From positions 62,001 to 126,000 of the forward strand of contig CAYTOA010000002.1 in the NCBI GenBank assembly GCA_964439265.1: 64,000 nt of DNA, written 5' to 3'. Shown here piece by piece: positions 53,966 to 62,189 of this stretch (within the stretch, counting starts at the first letter, position 1; each line of letters opens with the position of its first letter). A program made the position numbers and the translations under genes. Under the pieces are notes generated by a model that worked only from the letters and a program-made list of their open reading frames with translations, was not told the origin of the DNA and made no database searches. This DNA is from JAGVPT01 sp964439265 (GTDB taxonomy: Bacteria > Bacteroidota > Ignavibacteria > UBA10030 > UBA8401).

Positions 53966-54035
53966 CTAGAACCTAAAGCCTAGAGCTTAAGACGTAAAAC
54001 TTAGGACCTAAAACGTAGAACTTAAAACCTAGAAC
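53966..54035 (+). repeat. Heptanucleotide tandem array, YTARRAC type (10 units)
   Basis: Ten consecutive 7-mers: CTAGAAC, CTAAAGC, CTAGAGC, TTAAGAC, GTAAAAC, TTAGGAC, CTAAAAC, GTAGAAC, TTAAAAC, CTAGAAC. It ends seven bases before the dnaE GTG, so it occupies the ribosome-site region of dnaE. Confidence 0.85.
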
Positions 54036-54042
54036 TCAACCC

Positions 54043-57000
54043 GTGCCTCAGTTCATTCATCTTCATAATCATACTCATTACAGTTTGCTCGACGGAGCTA
54101 CCACTGTCGAATCCCTGTTGAACGCGGCGCTGGAACACAAAATGCCTGCTGTTGCGCTCACCGACCACGGCGTCATGTCCGGCGCTATCGAATTCTATAA
54201 GAAAGCGAAGAAGAAAGGCATCAAGCCGATCATCGGCTCGGAGTTTTATATCGTCACGAAGGGAAGTCGGTTCGACAGGGGACAGATGGCGCAGTCGGAT
54301 ACTCTCCGCGGTGAAGGAAAATCAAAAGGAAGGGGCGTGTATCACCACCTTGTGCTGCTGGCGAAAAATGAAAAAGGGTACAGAAACCTTCTCAAGCTTA
54401 CGACGCTGGCGCACACGGAAGGCTTCTACTATAAGCCGCGCATAGATTTTGAATTATTGACGCAATATCACGAAGGCGTTATTGCTCTCTCTGCCTGCGC
54501 GAACGGCGTTGTGGCTGCCCACCTGGTGAATAATAATTACGCCGAGGCGCGAGACATCGCGATGATGTACAAGAACCTGATGGGCGACGATTTCTATCTT
54601 GAGATTCAGAACCATAATTCCGAAGTAGAAAAGAACGTTCTGGAAGGAATGCCCCGCTTGTCGAAGGAGCTGTCGATCAAGCTCATCGCAACCAACGACG
54701 TGCATTACATCAAACCGGAACATGCCGTTGCACATAACATCATGCTGCTTATTCCCGATGCGAGCAGCACGAATATTCCGGACATCTCGAAACTTCGGTA
54801 CGGAACCGACCAGATCTATTTTAAATCCGCTGAGGAAATGTCGACGCTTTTCAAGGAATATCCGGAGTCGATTGAGAACACGGTTGAAGTCGCGGATAAG
54901 TGTAATCTCGAGCTGGATCTCAAGACGAACTACATGCCTAAGTTTCCGATCCCCCCCGACGCGGGCGTCTCCACGCTTGAAGATTATCTGGATAAACTTG
55001 CACAAGAGGGACTGCGAAACCGGTTTTCCGCTATCACGCCGGCCATCGATTCGCGCATGAAGCATGAACTCGGGGTCATCCGGAAAATGGGATATGCGGG
55101 ATATTTTTTGATCGTCGCGGATTTTATTCGGGCGGCCCGGGAAATGGGAGTCATGGTCGGACCCGGAAGAGGGAGCGCGGCGGGAAGCATCGTTTCCTAT
55201 TCTCTCGGCATTACCAGTGTTGACCCGCTGAAGTATGACCTCCTCTTCGAGCGGTTTCTCAACCCGGACCGTATCAGCATGCCGGACATCGACGTCGACT
55301 TTTCCGACAACAAACGGGAAAAAGTCATCGACTACGTGAGAAAAAAGTACGGCGAAGAATCCGTCTCACAGATCATAACGTTCGGCACGCTCTCTTCCCG
55401 TGCTGTGCTCAAAGACGTGGCGCGCGTGCTCGGGATCCCGCTTTCCGTCGTCGAACCGGTGACAAAGCAGATCCCAGTCAACCAGGGTAAAGTGATGCCG
55501 ATCGCTGAAGCGCTTGAGACGGTGCCCGAATTGAAACCCTTCCGCGACAGCAAAGACCCCAAAATCCAAATGCTAATCCAGGTTTCAAAAGTTCTTGAGG
55601 GAATGAACCGCAATGCGTCGACGCACGCTGCAGGCGTCGTCATTGCGCCGGCGGCCATAAGCAATTTTGTCCCGATGTACAAGTCGCCTTCCACAGAACT
55701 CATGACGCAGTACACCATGAAGGACCTGGAGGATGCAGGGCTTTTGAAGATGGACTTTCTGGGACTAAGAACTCTGACAGTTCTTGAGAACGCGCTCGAG
55801 TTGATCATGAAGAATCATGGAGTGACGCTCGATCTTGACGCACTTCCGGAGACCGATCAAAAGACGTTCGAACTGTTCCACAAAGGACAAACGGTGGCCG
55901 TATTTCAGTTTGAAAGTTCGGGAATGCAGGACTGGCTCCGGAAATTGCGTCCGACGTCGATCAGTGACCTTGTCGCGATGAACGCACTCTATCGCCCCGG
56001 GCCGATGGAAAACATCGGCGATTTCATCAAACGGAAACACGGACAACAGAAGATCGAGTATCTTCATCCGAAGCTGGAAGAAACGCTGCGAGAAACATAC
56101 GGCGTTATCGTGTACCAGGAACAGGTCATGCGGATCGCCAGCGACATCGCAGGCTTTACTCTAGCGGAAGCCGATTTGATGAGAAGGGCGATGGGGAAGA
56201 AGGACAAGGCTGCGATGGCCAGCCAGAAGAACAAGTTTATCGAAGGCGCCCGGAAAACGAACGCCATTGGCCAAGAGCTCGCCGAAGAGATCTATGATCT
56301 GATCGAAAAGTTTGCCTCTTACGGATTCAACAAATCCCACAGCGTCGCGTATTCAGTCGTTGCCTACCAAACGGCCTATTTGAAAGCCCACTATCCCGCC
56401 GAATATATGGCCGCTACGCTTACGTCGGAAATCGGCAACACGGACAAGATCGTGCTGCTCATCGACGACTGCCGGAAAATGGGCATCGAAGTCCTCCCTC
56501 CGGACGTTAACGAAAGCGAGCCCAATTTTTCGGTCTCCAAGAACGGCATTCGTTTTGGAATGGCGGGCATAAAGAATGTCGGCGTGAACGCCGTTGAAGC
56601 CATGATCCGCGCCCGGGCGGAAGGAAAGAAATTTTCTTCATTGTTCGATTTCTGCAAAGGCGTGGATCTCCGCGTCGTGAACAAGAAAACCATTGAGAGT
56701 CTGATCGTTGCCGGCGCCTTCGATTCGTTGAACAGGAACCGGGCTCAAATGCTGAATGCCGTCGAGCAGACGATAGCAGCGGCGCAGAATATTCAGGCCC
56801 ATTCCGAACGGGGACAATCGAATCTCTTTGACGGCACCGGGTCGAAGGATTCACCGCTATCTGCGCCTGCACTGCCGGCCCTTCCGATGTGGTCCGAATC
56901 GGAGAAACTGTCGCACGAAAAAGCAGTCCTTGGTTTTTACGTCTCGGGACACCCGCTGCTCAAGTATGAGAACGAGATCAATTCCTTCGCGACGCTCCAT

Positions 57001-57528
57001 CTCGGCGACGTCGAGGGAGTGAAGAACGGAACCGTGCGTGCCGGCGGCATTATCGCGGCAGTGAAGAAGAAGATCGATAAGAACAACCGGACCATGGCAT
57101 TCATGACCCTCGAAGATTTTACCGGGAAGGCCGAGTGCGTCGTCTTTTCGAGCTTGTACAAGAAACACGAAGAATTGTTGAAGCCCGAATCGATGGTGTT
57201 CGTCGAAGGGAACGGAGAGGTCAGCGGAGACGTGATCAAGATCGTCGCGACCGATATCATTGCGATGGACAAAGTACGTGAAAAATTCGCCAAGAGAGTT
57301 TTCTTTCTCATTAATGCCGATGAAATAGACGGAGCAAAAATGACAACCCTGCAGCAGACGATGGACAAGAACAAAGGGAACTGCAGTTGTTATTTCAATG
57401 TTATAGGTAAAGAATTCGCAGAACAGCAGGTCTACGTCTCCCGGAAATATTCGGTGAATCCGACGGACCAGTTCATAGAAAGTGTGAGATCGATCTTAGG
57501 GAAAAACGCTATAAAGGTATCAGCGTAA
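54043..57528 (+). CDS. dnaE: DNA polymerase III alpha subunit
   Basis: 1,161 residues, the same length class as the E. coli enzyme. PHP domain at the N-terminus (LHNHTHYSLLDG, ALTDHGVMSG). C-family polymerase core with GPGRGSAAGSIVSY and the catalytic PDIDVDFSD (Asp pair about 415-417). NRNASTHAAGVVIAP, GLRTLTVLENA and FNKSHSVAYSVVAYQTAYLKA follow, then helix-hairpin-helix and a C-terminal OB-fold (RTMAFMTLEDFTGKAECVVF). It carries out replicative synthesis. The start is GTG; no Shine-Dalgarno sequence is visible, because a heptad repeat runs up to seven bases before it. trxA follows after 21 bases. Confidence 0.97.
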   Translation: MPQFIHLHNHTHYSLLDGATTVESLLNAALEHKMPAVALTDHGVMSGAIEFYKKAKKKGIKPIIGSEFYIVTKGSRFDRGQMAQSDTLRGEGKSKGRGVYHHLVLLAKNEKGYRNLLKLTTLAHTEGFYYKPRIDFELLTQYHEGVIALSACANGVVAAHLVNNNYAEARDIAMMYKNLMGDDFYLEIQNHNSEVEKNVLEGMPRLSKELSIKLIATNDVHYIKPEHAVAHNIMLLIPDASSTNIPDISKLRYGTDQIYFKSAEEMSTLFKEYPESIENTVEVADKCNLELDLKTNYMPKFPIPPDAGVSTLEDYLDKLAQEGLRNRFSAITPAIDSRMKHELGVIRKMGYAGYFLIVADFIRAAREMGVMVGPGRGSAAGSIVSYSLGITSVDPLKYDLLFERFLNPDRISMPDIDVDFSDNKREKVIDYVRKKYGEESVSQIITFGTLSSRAVLKDVARVLGIPLSVVEPVTKQIPVNQGKVMPIAEALETVPELKPFRDSKDPKIQMLIQVSKVLEGMNRNASTHAAGVVIAPAAISNFVPMYKSPSTELMTQYTMKDLEDAGLLKMDFLGLRTLTVLENALELIMKNHGVTLDLDALPETDQKTFELFHKGQTVAVFQFESSGMQDWLRKLRPTSISDLVAMNALYRPGPMENIGDFIKRKHGQQKIEYLHPKLEETLRETYGVIVYQEQVMRIASDIAGFTLAEADLMRRAMGKKDKAAMASQKNKFIEGARKTNAIGQELAEEIYDLIEKFASYGFNKSHSVAYSVVAYQTAYLKAHYPAEYMAATLTSEIGNTDKIVLLIDDCRKMGIEVLPPDVNESEPNFSVSKNGIRFGMAGIKNVGVNAVEAMIRARAEGKKFSSLFDFCKGVDLRVVNKKTIESLIVAGAFDSLNRNRAQMLNAVEQTIAAAQNIQAHSERGQSNLFDGTGSKDSPLSAPALPALPMWSESEKLSHEKAVLGFYVSGHPLLKYENEINSFATLHLGDVEGVKNGTVRAGGIIAAVKKKIDKNNRTMAFMTLEDFTGKAECVVFSSLYKKHEELLKPESMVFVEGNGEVSGDVIKIVATDIIAMDKVREKFAKRVFFLINADEIDGAKMTTLQQTMDKNKGNCSCYFNVIGKEFAEQQVYVSRKYSVNPTDQFIESVRSILGKNAIKVSA

Positions 57529-57549
57529 TTATTCACAAAGGAGAAGTAC

Positions 57550-57873
57550 ATGAAGCCAGTCGAAGTAAATGATGCTAATTTTCAATCCGAGGTGATCGAT
57601 TCAACCACGCCGGTGCTTGTCGATTTTTGGGCAGATTGGTGCGGCCCGTGCAAAATGATCGCACCGTACGTGGAGGAGATTGCGACGGAGTACGACGGCA
57701 AACTTAAAGTCGGAAAACTTGATGTCGACGCCAACCCCGCCGTTTCGATGCAATACGGGATCCGAAGCATTCCAACGCTGTTGGTTTTTAAAGGAGGGAA
57801 GGTCGTGGAGCAGATCGTCGGTGCGATGCCGAAGAGAAACCTTGTTGAAAAAGTAAGCCGCCACATGGCGTAA
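57550..57873 (+). CDS. trxA: Thioredoxin
   Basis: 107 residues. Active site WCGPC (Cys31, Cys34) in VDFWADWCGPCKM, the cis-Pro loop IRSIPTLLVFKGG, and no signal peptide, so a cytoplasmic thioredoxin that reduces protein disulfides. Strong ribosome site AAGGAG. It lies 21 bases after dnaE and is probably co-transcribed with it; a terminator follows. Confidence 0.96.
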   Translation: MKPVEVNDANFQSEVIDSTTPVLVDFWADWCGPCKMIAPYVEEIATEYDGKLKVGKLDVDANPAVSMQYGIRSIPTLLVFKGGKVVEQIVGAMPKRNLVEKVSRHMA

Positions 57874-57899
57874 AAAGGTTAACTGAAACGGTAAAAAAA

Positions 57900-57935
57900 A
57901 AGCCTGTCCTGGATTGCAGGGCAGGCTTCTTTATT
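57900..57935 (+). terminator. Rho-independent terminator after trxA (probably bidirectional)
   Basis: AAGCCTGTCCTG and CAGGGCAGGCTT pair over 12 positions (one T-G pair) with a five-base loop, followed by CTTTATTAT. On the other strand a run of nine T follows the same stem, so it can also end the leftward gene at 57971. Confidence 0.88.
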
Positions 57936-57970
57936 ATGTCGAATCGCAGGCCGCTCGTACCCGCCTCTTT

Positions 57971-58363
57971 TCAGGGCGCTTTCTTAACAACGACTTTTGT
58001 GAATAACAATCCCATCATCCACACATAGAGAATGATCAGGAATCCGACCGCCGACAGCCACAACATATTGATCCAGCCTCCGGTGAGCATCACGACAAAT
58101 CCCCCGAAGCGGATCCAGTCGGACGATTTCGAAGCTATGTTTCTTCTCAGATACGTTCCAAACGATGAGTTCTTGTATTTCTCAAGATTAACTTTGGCGA
58201 TCAAATACAATGAAACGACAGTTGAAGGAATAAATGCAACGCACACAGCAACGATCAGATAATGAAGCCAGAGCAGGTAGACTGCCCCAAACCCGGTCAC
58301 GAGGTCGGTCACGAGTTTGATCGGATGTATTTGGCTGTATATTTTTTTCTCTTCAAGAGTCAC
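57971..58363 (-). CDS. Small four-helix membrane protein, unknown function
   Basis: 130 residues. Hydrophobic segments at about 17-35, 37-55, 84-102 and 104-124; between the pairs a basic hydrophilic loop (KVNLEKYKNSSFGTYLRRNI). It starts with GTG, supported by AAAGGTG five bases upstream. I recognise similar uncharacterised small membrane proteins in this phylum, but no named family. It ends close to the shared terminator with trxA. Confidence 0.75.
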   Translation of the reverse strand: MTLEEKKIYSQIHPIKLVTDLVTGFGAVYLLWLHYLIVAVCVAFIPSTVVSLYLIAKVNLEKYKNSSFGTYLRRNIASKSSDWIRFGGFVVMLTGGWINMLWLSAVGFLIILYVWMMGLLFTKVVVKKAP

Positions 58364-58405
58364 AGCGGCACCTTTCGATGAGGTTTGCCAAAATCCATTT
58401 ATTCG

Positions 58406-59290
58406 TCAGACTTGACCGATCCACCAGCCGGGGTCATTAGCTTTAAACGCCGCACGGATCGTGTCGTACAACGACTGGGGCAGAGGCCCTTTTTCGATGA
58501 TCGCAATATTATTCTTCAGGTGCTCCGCGCTTGCTGTGCCGACGATACATGAGTGAACACCGGGTGTAAACGCGGAAAACCGGAGAGCGACTTCCTGCCA
58601 ATCAAGACCCCTTGGATCCACATCCATTGTTTTCCACCGCCACCAATATTCTTCCGCGTAGTGGCTCACCGGACACTCTGTAAATCTCCATGGGGAGTTT
58701 GCTACAGGACGTTTGGCAATGACGCCCAATTTCTTTGCGCTTATCGGCCCGGCAAGCGTGTCGATCACCCTCTGGTCGCAGATACTGAGCGAATGCTCCA
58801 CGCTCCCGAATCGTCCGCTCTCAACTGACCATTCAAGAGCTTCGTTTTCACCGGAATATGCGGCGACGCGAATTTTTTGATCGCGCACACCATCCTCCAA
58901 TGCGCGAAGCGGTTCGCCCCACTGCAAAGTCCCAATAGGGCATGAATGTAAATGCACGATGTCTATATAATCTGTCTTCAGCAGGCGGAGCGCTTGATCG
59001 ATGCCGGCGCGTACACACTCATACGTCCAGTTTTCATACCCGTCGATGCCGTAACCGACTTTTGTGGATAAGACAAACTCGCTTCTTCTGCGGCTAAGAT
59101 ATTTTCCTATTCTCTCTTCCGAAAGACCGTATGCTCGCGCCGTGTCAATCAGCGTGATGCCCGAGTCAAGCACCAAATGAAGGAGCGACTCTGCTTCTTG
59201 TTCGGAAAGATTTTCGCTGCCAATATGCCCCGCACCAAATCCGAGCACCGATACGTTAAGTCCGGTATTACCGAATTTTCTTTGTTCCAT
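58406..59290 (-). CDS. Aldo/keto reductase
   Basis: 294 residues, (beta/alpha)8 fold. Catalytic tetrad readable: Asp49 and Tyr54 in DTARAYGLSE, Lys77 in STKVG, His113 in VHLHS. The N-terminal MEQRKFGNTGLNVSVLGFG is typical of the AKR group acting with NADPH on aldehydes or L-glyceraldehyde-like substrates. GAGG five bases before the ATG supports the start. It follows the GNAT gene by 27 bases on the same strand, suggesting an operon. The physiological substrate is unknown. Confidence 0.93.
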   Translation of the reverse strand: MEQRKFGNTGLNVSVLGFGAGHIGSENLSEQEAESLLHLVLDSGITLIDTARAYGLSEERIGKYLSRRRSEFVLSTKVGYGIDGYENWTYECVRAGIDQALRLLKTDYIDIVHLHSCPIGTLQWGEPLRALEDGVRDQKIRVAAYSGENEALEWSVESGRFGSVEHSLSICDQRVIDTLAGPISAKKLGVIAKRPVANSPWRFTECPVSHYAEEYWWRWKTMDVDPRGLDWQEVALRFSAFTPGVHSCIVGTASAEHLKNNIAIIEKGPLPQSLYDTIRAAFKANDPGWWIGQV

Positions 59291-59317
59291 AAGATCCTCT
59301 TGTGTTAGCGGATCGTT

Positions 59318-59971
59318 TCAGTATTCTCTAATTGAAGATTCTCTTTCGACAGTCTGACGGAAGGCCCCGGCTGTCGTCTTTTTTCCCTTCCCGAGGACTC
59401 TTCTGACCCGCTGCTTGCTTCCACCACGATTCCCGGCAACCGTGAACCCGGCATTCCTGAACATCGACCGCGTCCCCGTCCACGAGAATTCGGTGATGTA
59501 TCGGCCGTTCTTCCCCGGCTTTGTCGGATAGCCTTCAGCGATCTCGATATTTTGATGTTTCATTATTTTGAGAGCATGCTTGAGTAGGGCCGATGCCACG
59601 CCTTGACCTCGATGAGAGCGGCGCACAAAAAAGCAGGGGAGTGACCAAACGCGGTAGGAATCGTCGCACTGCAGCGTTCGCGCCCGGTTCAGCCGGGGAA
59701 ACGAATCCCGGGGTCCGAACGTACACCAACCGACGGGCGCTCCGCGGTCGAAGGCAATAACCCCGTGAATTGTTCCCTTCCGCACACCACTGCGAAGACG
59801 TGCTTTTGCTTTTGGGCCTTTCACATCTGACCAATGTTCGCCTTTTTCAATTCTCCAGGCCTGACACCAGCACCCGCCGCATGCACCATTGGCACCAAAT
59901 AGCTGTTCAAGCTGCGGCCAGAGTGTAGGGGTCAATTCTCTTATTGTGGAAGAAATCGGAAGTTGCTTCAT
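59318..59971 (-). CDS. GNAT family N-acetyltransferase
   Basis: About 217 residues. The acetyl-CoA loop is visible as RSHRGQGVASALLKHAL, preceded by the beta4 strand VWSLPCFFV and followed by AEGYPTKPG. A Cys-rich N-terminal ACGGCWCQAW is characteristic of one GNAT branch often annotated only as acetyltransferase. It ends in a basic tail. The ATG at 59971 is used; a GTG at 59992 would add seven residues. The acceptor substrate is unknown. First gene of a two-gene unit with the aldo/keto reductase. Confidence 0.88.
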   Translation of the reverse strand: MKQLPISSTIRELTPTLWPQLEQLFGANGACGGCWCQAWRIEKGEHWSDVKGPKAKARLRSGVRKGTIHGVIAFDRGAPVGWCTFGPRDSFPRLNRARTLQCDDSYRVWSLPCFFVRRSHRGQGVASALLKHALKIMKHQNIEIAEGYPTKPGKNGRYITEFSWTGTRSMFRNAGFTVAGNRGGSKQRVRRVLGKGKKTTAGAFRQTVERESSIREY

Positions 59972-60290
59972 GAGTTCGAAGGAAAAACACAAAAAAAAGA
60001 ATACTTCGTTAGCGAGGACTTTCCTCAGGAAACAATGGCGGAGGAGGACAACTCATGCATAAATATACCCACGGTTAGGTAAAGATGCAAAGCTGGCGAG
60101 AGGAAATGTAATGGAAAAATTAATGCACTTTCTTAATTAATTCAGGCGTGTTTATTGAGAGAACGGACCGACCTGGGCCAATTGTGAGGACCGAAATCCT
60201 GAAACGTGCATTCCCAGCGGCTTAATATTATTGAAATTTCCTATGAATTTGTCTATATTGAAAAAGAGAATTAAACAGAATGAACTATGC
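59972..60290. other. Divergent intergenic region between GNAT and aspS
   Basis: About 320 bases, AT-rich toward the right. It must contain both divergent promoters; no consensus pair is convincing. No gene or RNA seen apart from the hairpin at its right edge. Confidence 0.45.
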
Positions 60291-60314
60291 AATCCCGGCA
60301 TCGGGATTTTTTTT
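60291..60314 (+). terminator. Terminator-like hairpin in the aspS leader
   Basis: AATCCCG pairs perfectly with CGGGATT around GCAT, and the stem runs into eight T (60307-60314). It lies 42 bases before the aspS ATG and reads in its direction, with no plus-strand gene for 2.4 kb upstream to terminate. An attenuator for aspS is a reasonable guess. Confidence 0.6.
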
Positions 60315-60356
60315 GTTCAGAAGCCAAAAGTACTATAAAAGGGAAAAAGACATTTC

Positions 60357-62120
60357 ATGATTTATAAAAAGCGAACCCACACATGCGGTGAATTGGGCGC
60401 GGACCATATCGGCCAAGTCGTTACGTTAACGGGTTGGGTTGACCGCCGTCGCGATTTAGGCGGCGTTATCTTCATTGACCTGCGGGACAGATACGGCAAA
60501 ACGCAGGTTGTGTTCGGACCTCAGCACAATCAGGAGGTTTATCAGCTTGCGAAGGACCTGAGAAGCGAATATGTCATCTCGGTAACGGGAAAAGTTGAAC
60601 GCCGCCCTGAAGGAACCAGCAACGCGGAGCTGTCGACCGGTGAGATTGATATTCTTACGAACGAGCTCACGATCCTGAGTAAATCGGAGACTCCTCCGTT
60701 TCCAATCGAAGAACGGGTTGAAGCAAACGAAGACCTCCGCCTAAAATACCGCTATCTCGACCTTCGCCGCGCGCCGATGCAGCAAGCGCTCATCACCCGG
60801 CACAAATTGTATCAGATCGCCCGCCGCTTTTTCGATGCAAATAAGTTTATTGAGGTCGAGACTCCCGTTCTCATGAGAAGCACTCCGGAAGGAGCGCGCG
60901 ATTATCTTGTGCCCAGCCGTGTACATCCGGGAAAGTTTTACGCACTTCCTCAATCTCCCCAAACGTACAAACAGATCCTGATGGTTGCCGGGTTTGACCG
61001 GTATTTTCAGATCGTCAAATGTTTCAGGGATGAAGACCTGCGTGCTGACCGGCAGCCCGAATTTACACAGATCGACGTCGAAATGTCTTTTGTTGATGAA
61101 GTTGATATCCAGTCGATCACCGAAGGCGTCATCAAGAACTTCTTTTCAGAAGTCAAAGGAATAAGCCTTTCAACTCCTTTTCTGCGGATGACATACAAAG
61201 AAGCGATGGAAGGTTACGGGAGCGACAAACCCGATTTGCGTTTCGCATTGAAGTTTGCTGATTTCAGCGATATCGTTGCGGGGTCGGGATTCAAAGTCTT
61301 CGCTGAGAATGTGGCGAAAGGGGGAGTTGTTGCCGGGTTTACCGTTCCCGGAGGAACAAGCTACACAAGGAATCAAATGGATAACCTCGTCGACTTTACA
61401 AAAGCATTGGGTGTCGGCGGTTTGGCATATATTAAGGTCACAGAAAAAGGGGCCGAGTCGGCAATTGAAAAATTTCTTGGCAAGGAATTGCTGATGAAAA
61501 TATGTGACAGGGCCGGTGCAAAGCTGGGCGACCTGGTCTTGATCGTCTCGGATGCATGGCAAAAGACGTACACTACTCTCGGGACGCTCAGGCTCGAAAT
61601 GGCAAAACGGCTGAACCTCATCGACGAATCGAAGAACAGCCTCCTCTGGGTTGTTGACTTTCCTATGTTTGAATTCTCGGAAGAAGAGAAGCGGTACGTT
61701 GCAATGCATCATCCGTTCACGGCGCCGAAAGTGGAAGACCTCGACTATCTGGATAGCAACCCGGGGAAAGCCCGAGCGCGGGCGTACGACCTGGTGTTGA
61801 ATGGAAACGAGATCGCCGGCGGCTCGATCCGTATTCATACGCCCGAATTGCAAAGCAAAGTTTTCGGGCTTCTCGGTATCGGACAGGATGAAGCACGGTC
61901 GAAGTTCGGTTTCATGCTCGACGCATTCCGTTACGGCGCGCCGCCGCACGGCGGAATCGCATTTGGCCTCGACCGTATCACCATGCTGCTTACTGGTGCA
62001 AAATCGATTCGTGATGTCATTGCGTTTCCCAAGACGAGCAGCGGCATGTCGTTAATGGACGACTCGCCGTCCGAAGTAGACAAGAAACAGCTGGACGAGC
62101 TCCATATCCGCTTAAAGTAA
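60357..62120 (+). CDS. aspS: Aspartyl-tRNA synthetase
   Basis: 587 residues, the length of the bacterial type with GAD insertion. N-terminal OB anticodon domain (VTLTGWVDRRRDLGGVIFIDLRDR). Class II motif 2 in FRDEDLRADRQPEFTQID. Insertion domain at about 290-400. Motif 3 as GIAFGLDRITML near the C-terminus. It charges tRNA-Asp (or Asp/Asn if non-discriminating, which the sequence alone does not settle). It begins 42 bases after a terminator-like hairpin. Confidence 0.97.
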   Translation: MIYKKRTHTCGELGADHIGQVVTLTGWVDRRRDLGGVIFIDLRDRYGKTQVVFGPQHNQEVYQLAKDLRSEYVISVTGKVERRPEGTSNAELSTGEIDILTNELTILSKSETPPFPIEERVEANEDLRLKYRYLDLRRAPMQQALITRHKLYQIARRFFDANKFIEVETPVLMRSTPEGARDYLVPSRVHPGKFYALPQSPQTYKQILMVAGFDRYFQIVKCFRDEDLRADRQPEFTQIDVEMSFVDEVDIQSITEGVIKNFFSEVKGISLSTPFLRMTYKEAMEGYGSDKPDLRFALKFADFSDIVAGSGFKVFAENVAKGGVVAGFTVPGGTSYTRNQMDNLVDFTKALGVGGLAYIKVTEKGAESAIEKFLGKELLMKICDRAGAKLGDLVLIVSDAWQKTYTTLGTLRLEMAKRLNLIDESKNSLLWVVDFPMFEFSEEEKRYVAMHHPFTAPKVEDLDYLDSNPGKARARAYDLVLNGNEIAGGSIRIHTPELQSKVFGLLGIGQDEARSKFGFMLDAFRYGAPPHGGIAFGLDRITMLLTGAKSIRDVIAFPKTSSGMSLMDDSPSEVDKKQLDELHIRLK

Positions 62121-62158
62121 TATTTTGATGACCGAGAGAAGAATCAAACGAATGTTTT

Positions 62159-62177
62159 GCTTGGCGTCTTGGCGGTT
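62159..62177 (+). repeat. Single-arm fragment of the CTAG-ended repeat family
   Basis: GCTTGGCGTCTTGGCGGTT matches the right inner arm of the 4112 and 35905 copies at 18 of 19 bases. The left arm and CTAG ends are absent. It lies in the 69-base spacer between aspS and the AtuA-type gene. Confidence 0.5.
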
Positions 62178-62189
62178 CAGTCAACAAGC

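Noticed and set aside
53834..54035. The heptad arrays as a CRISPR array
   Set aside because: The repeats are contiguous 7-mers without spacers, and no cas gene is present in the window.
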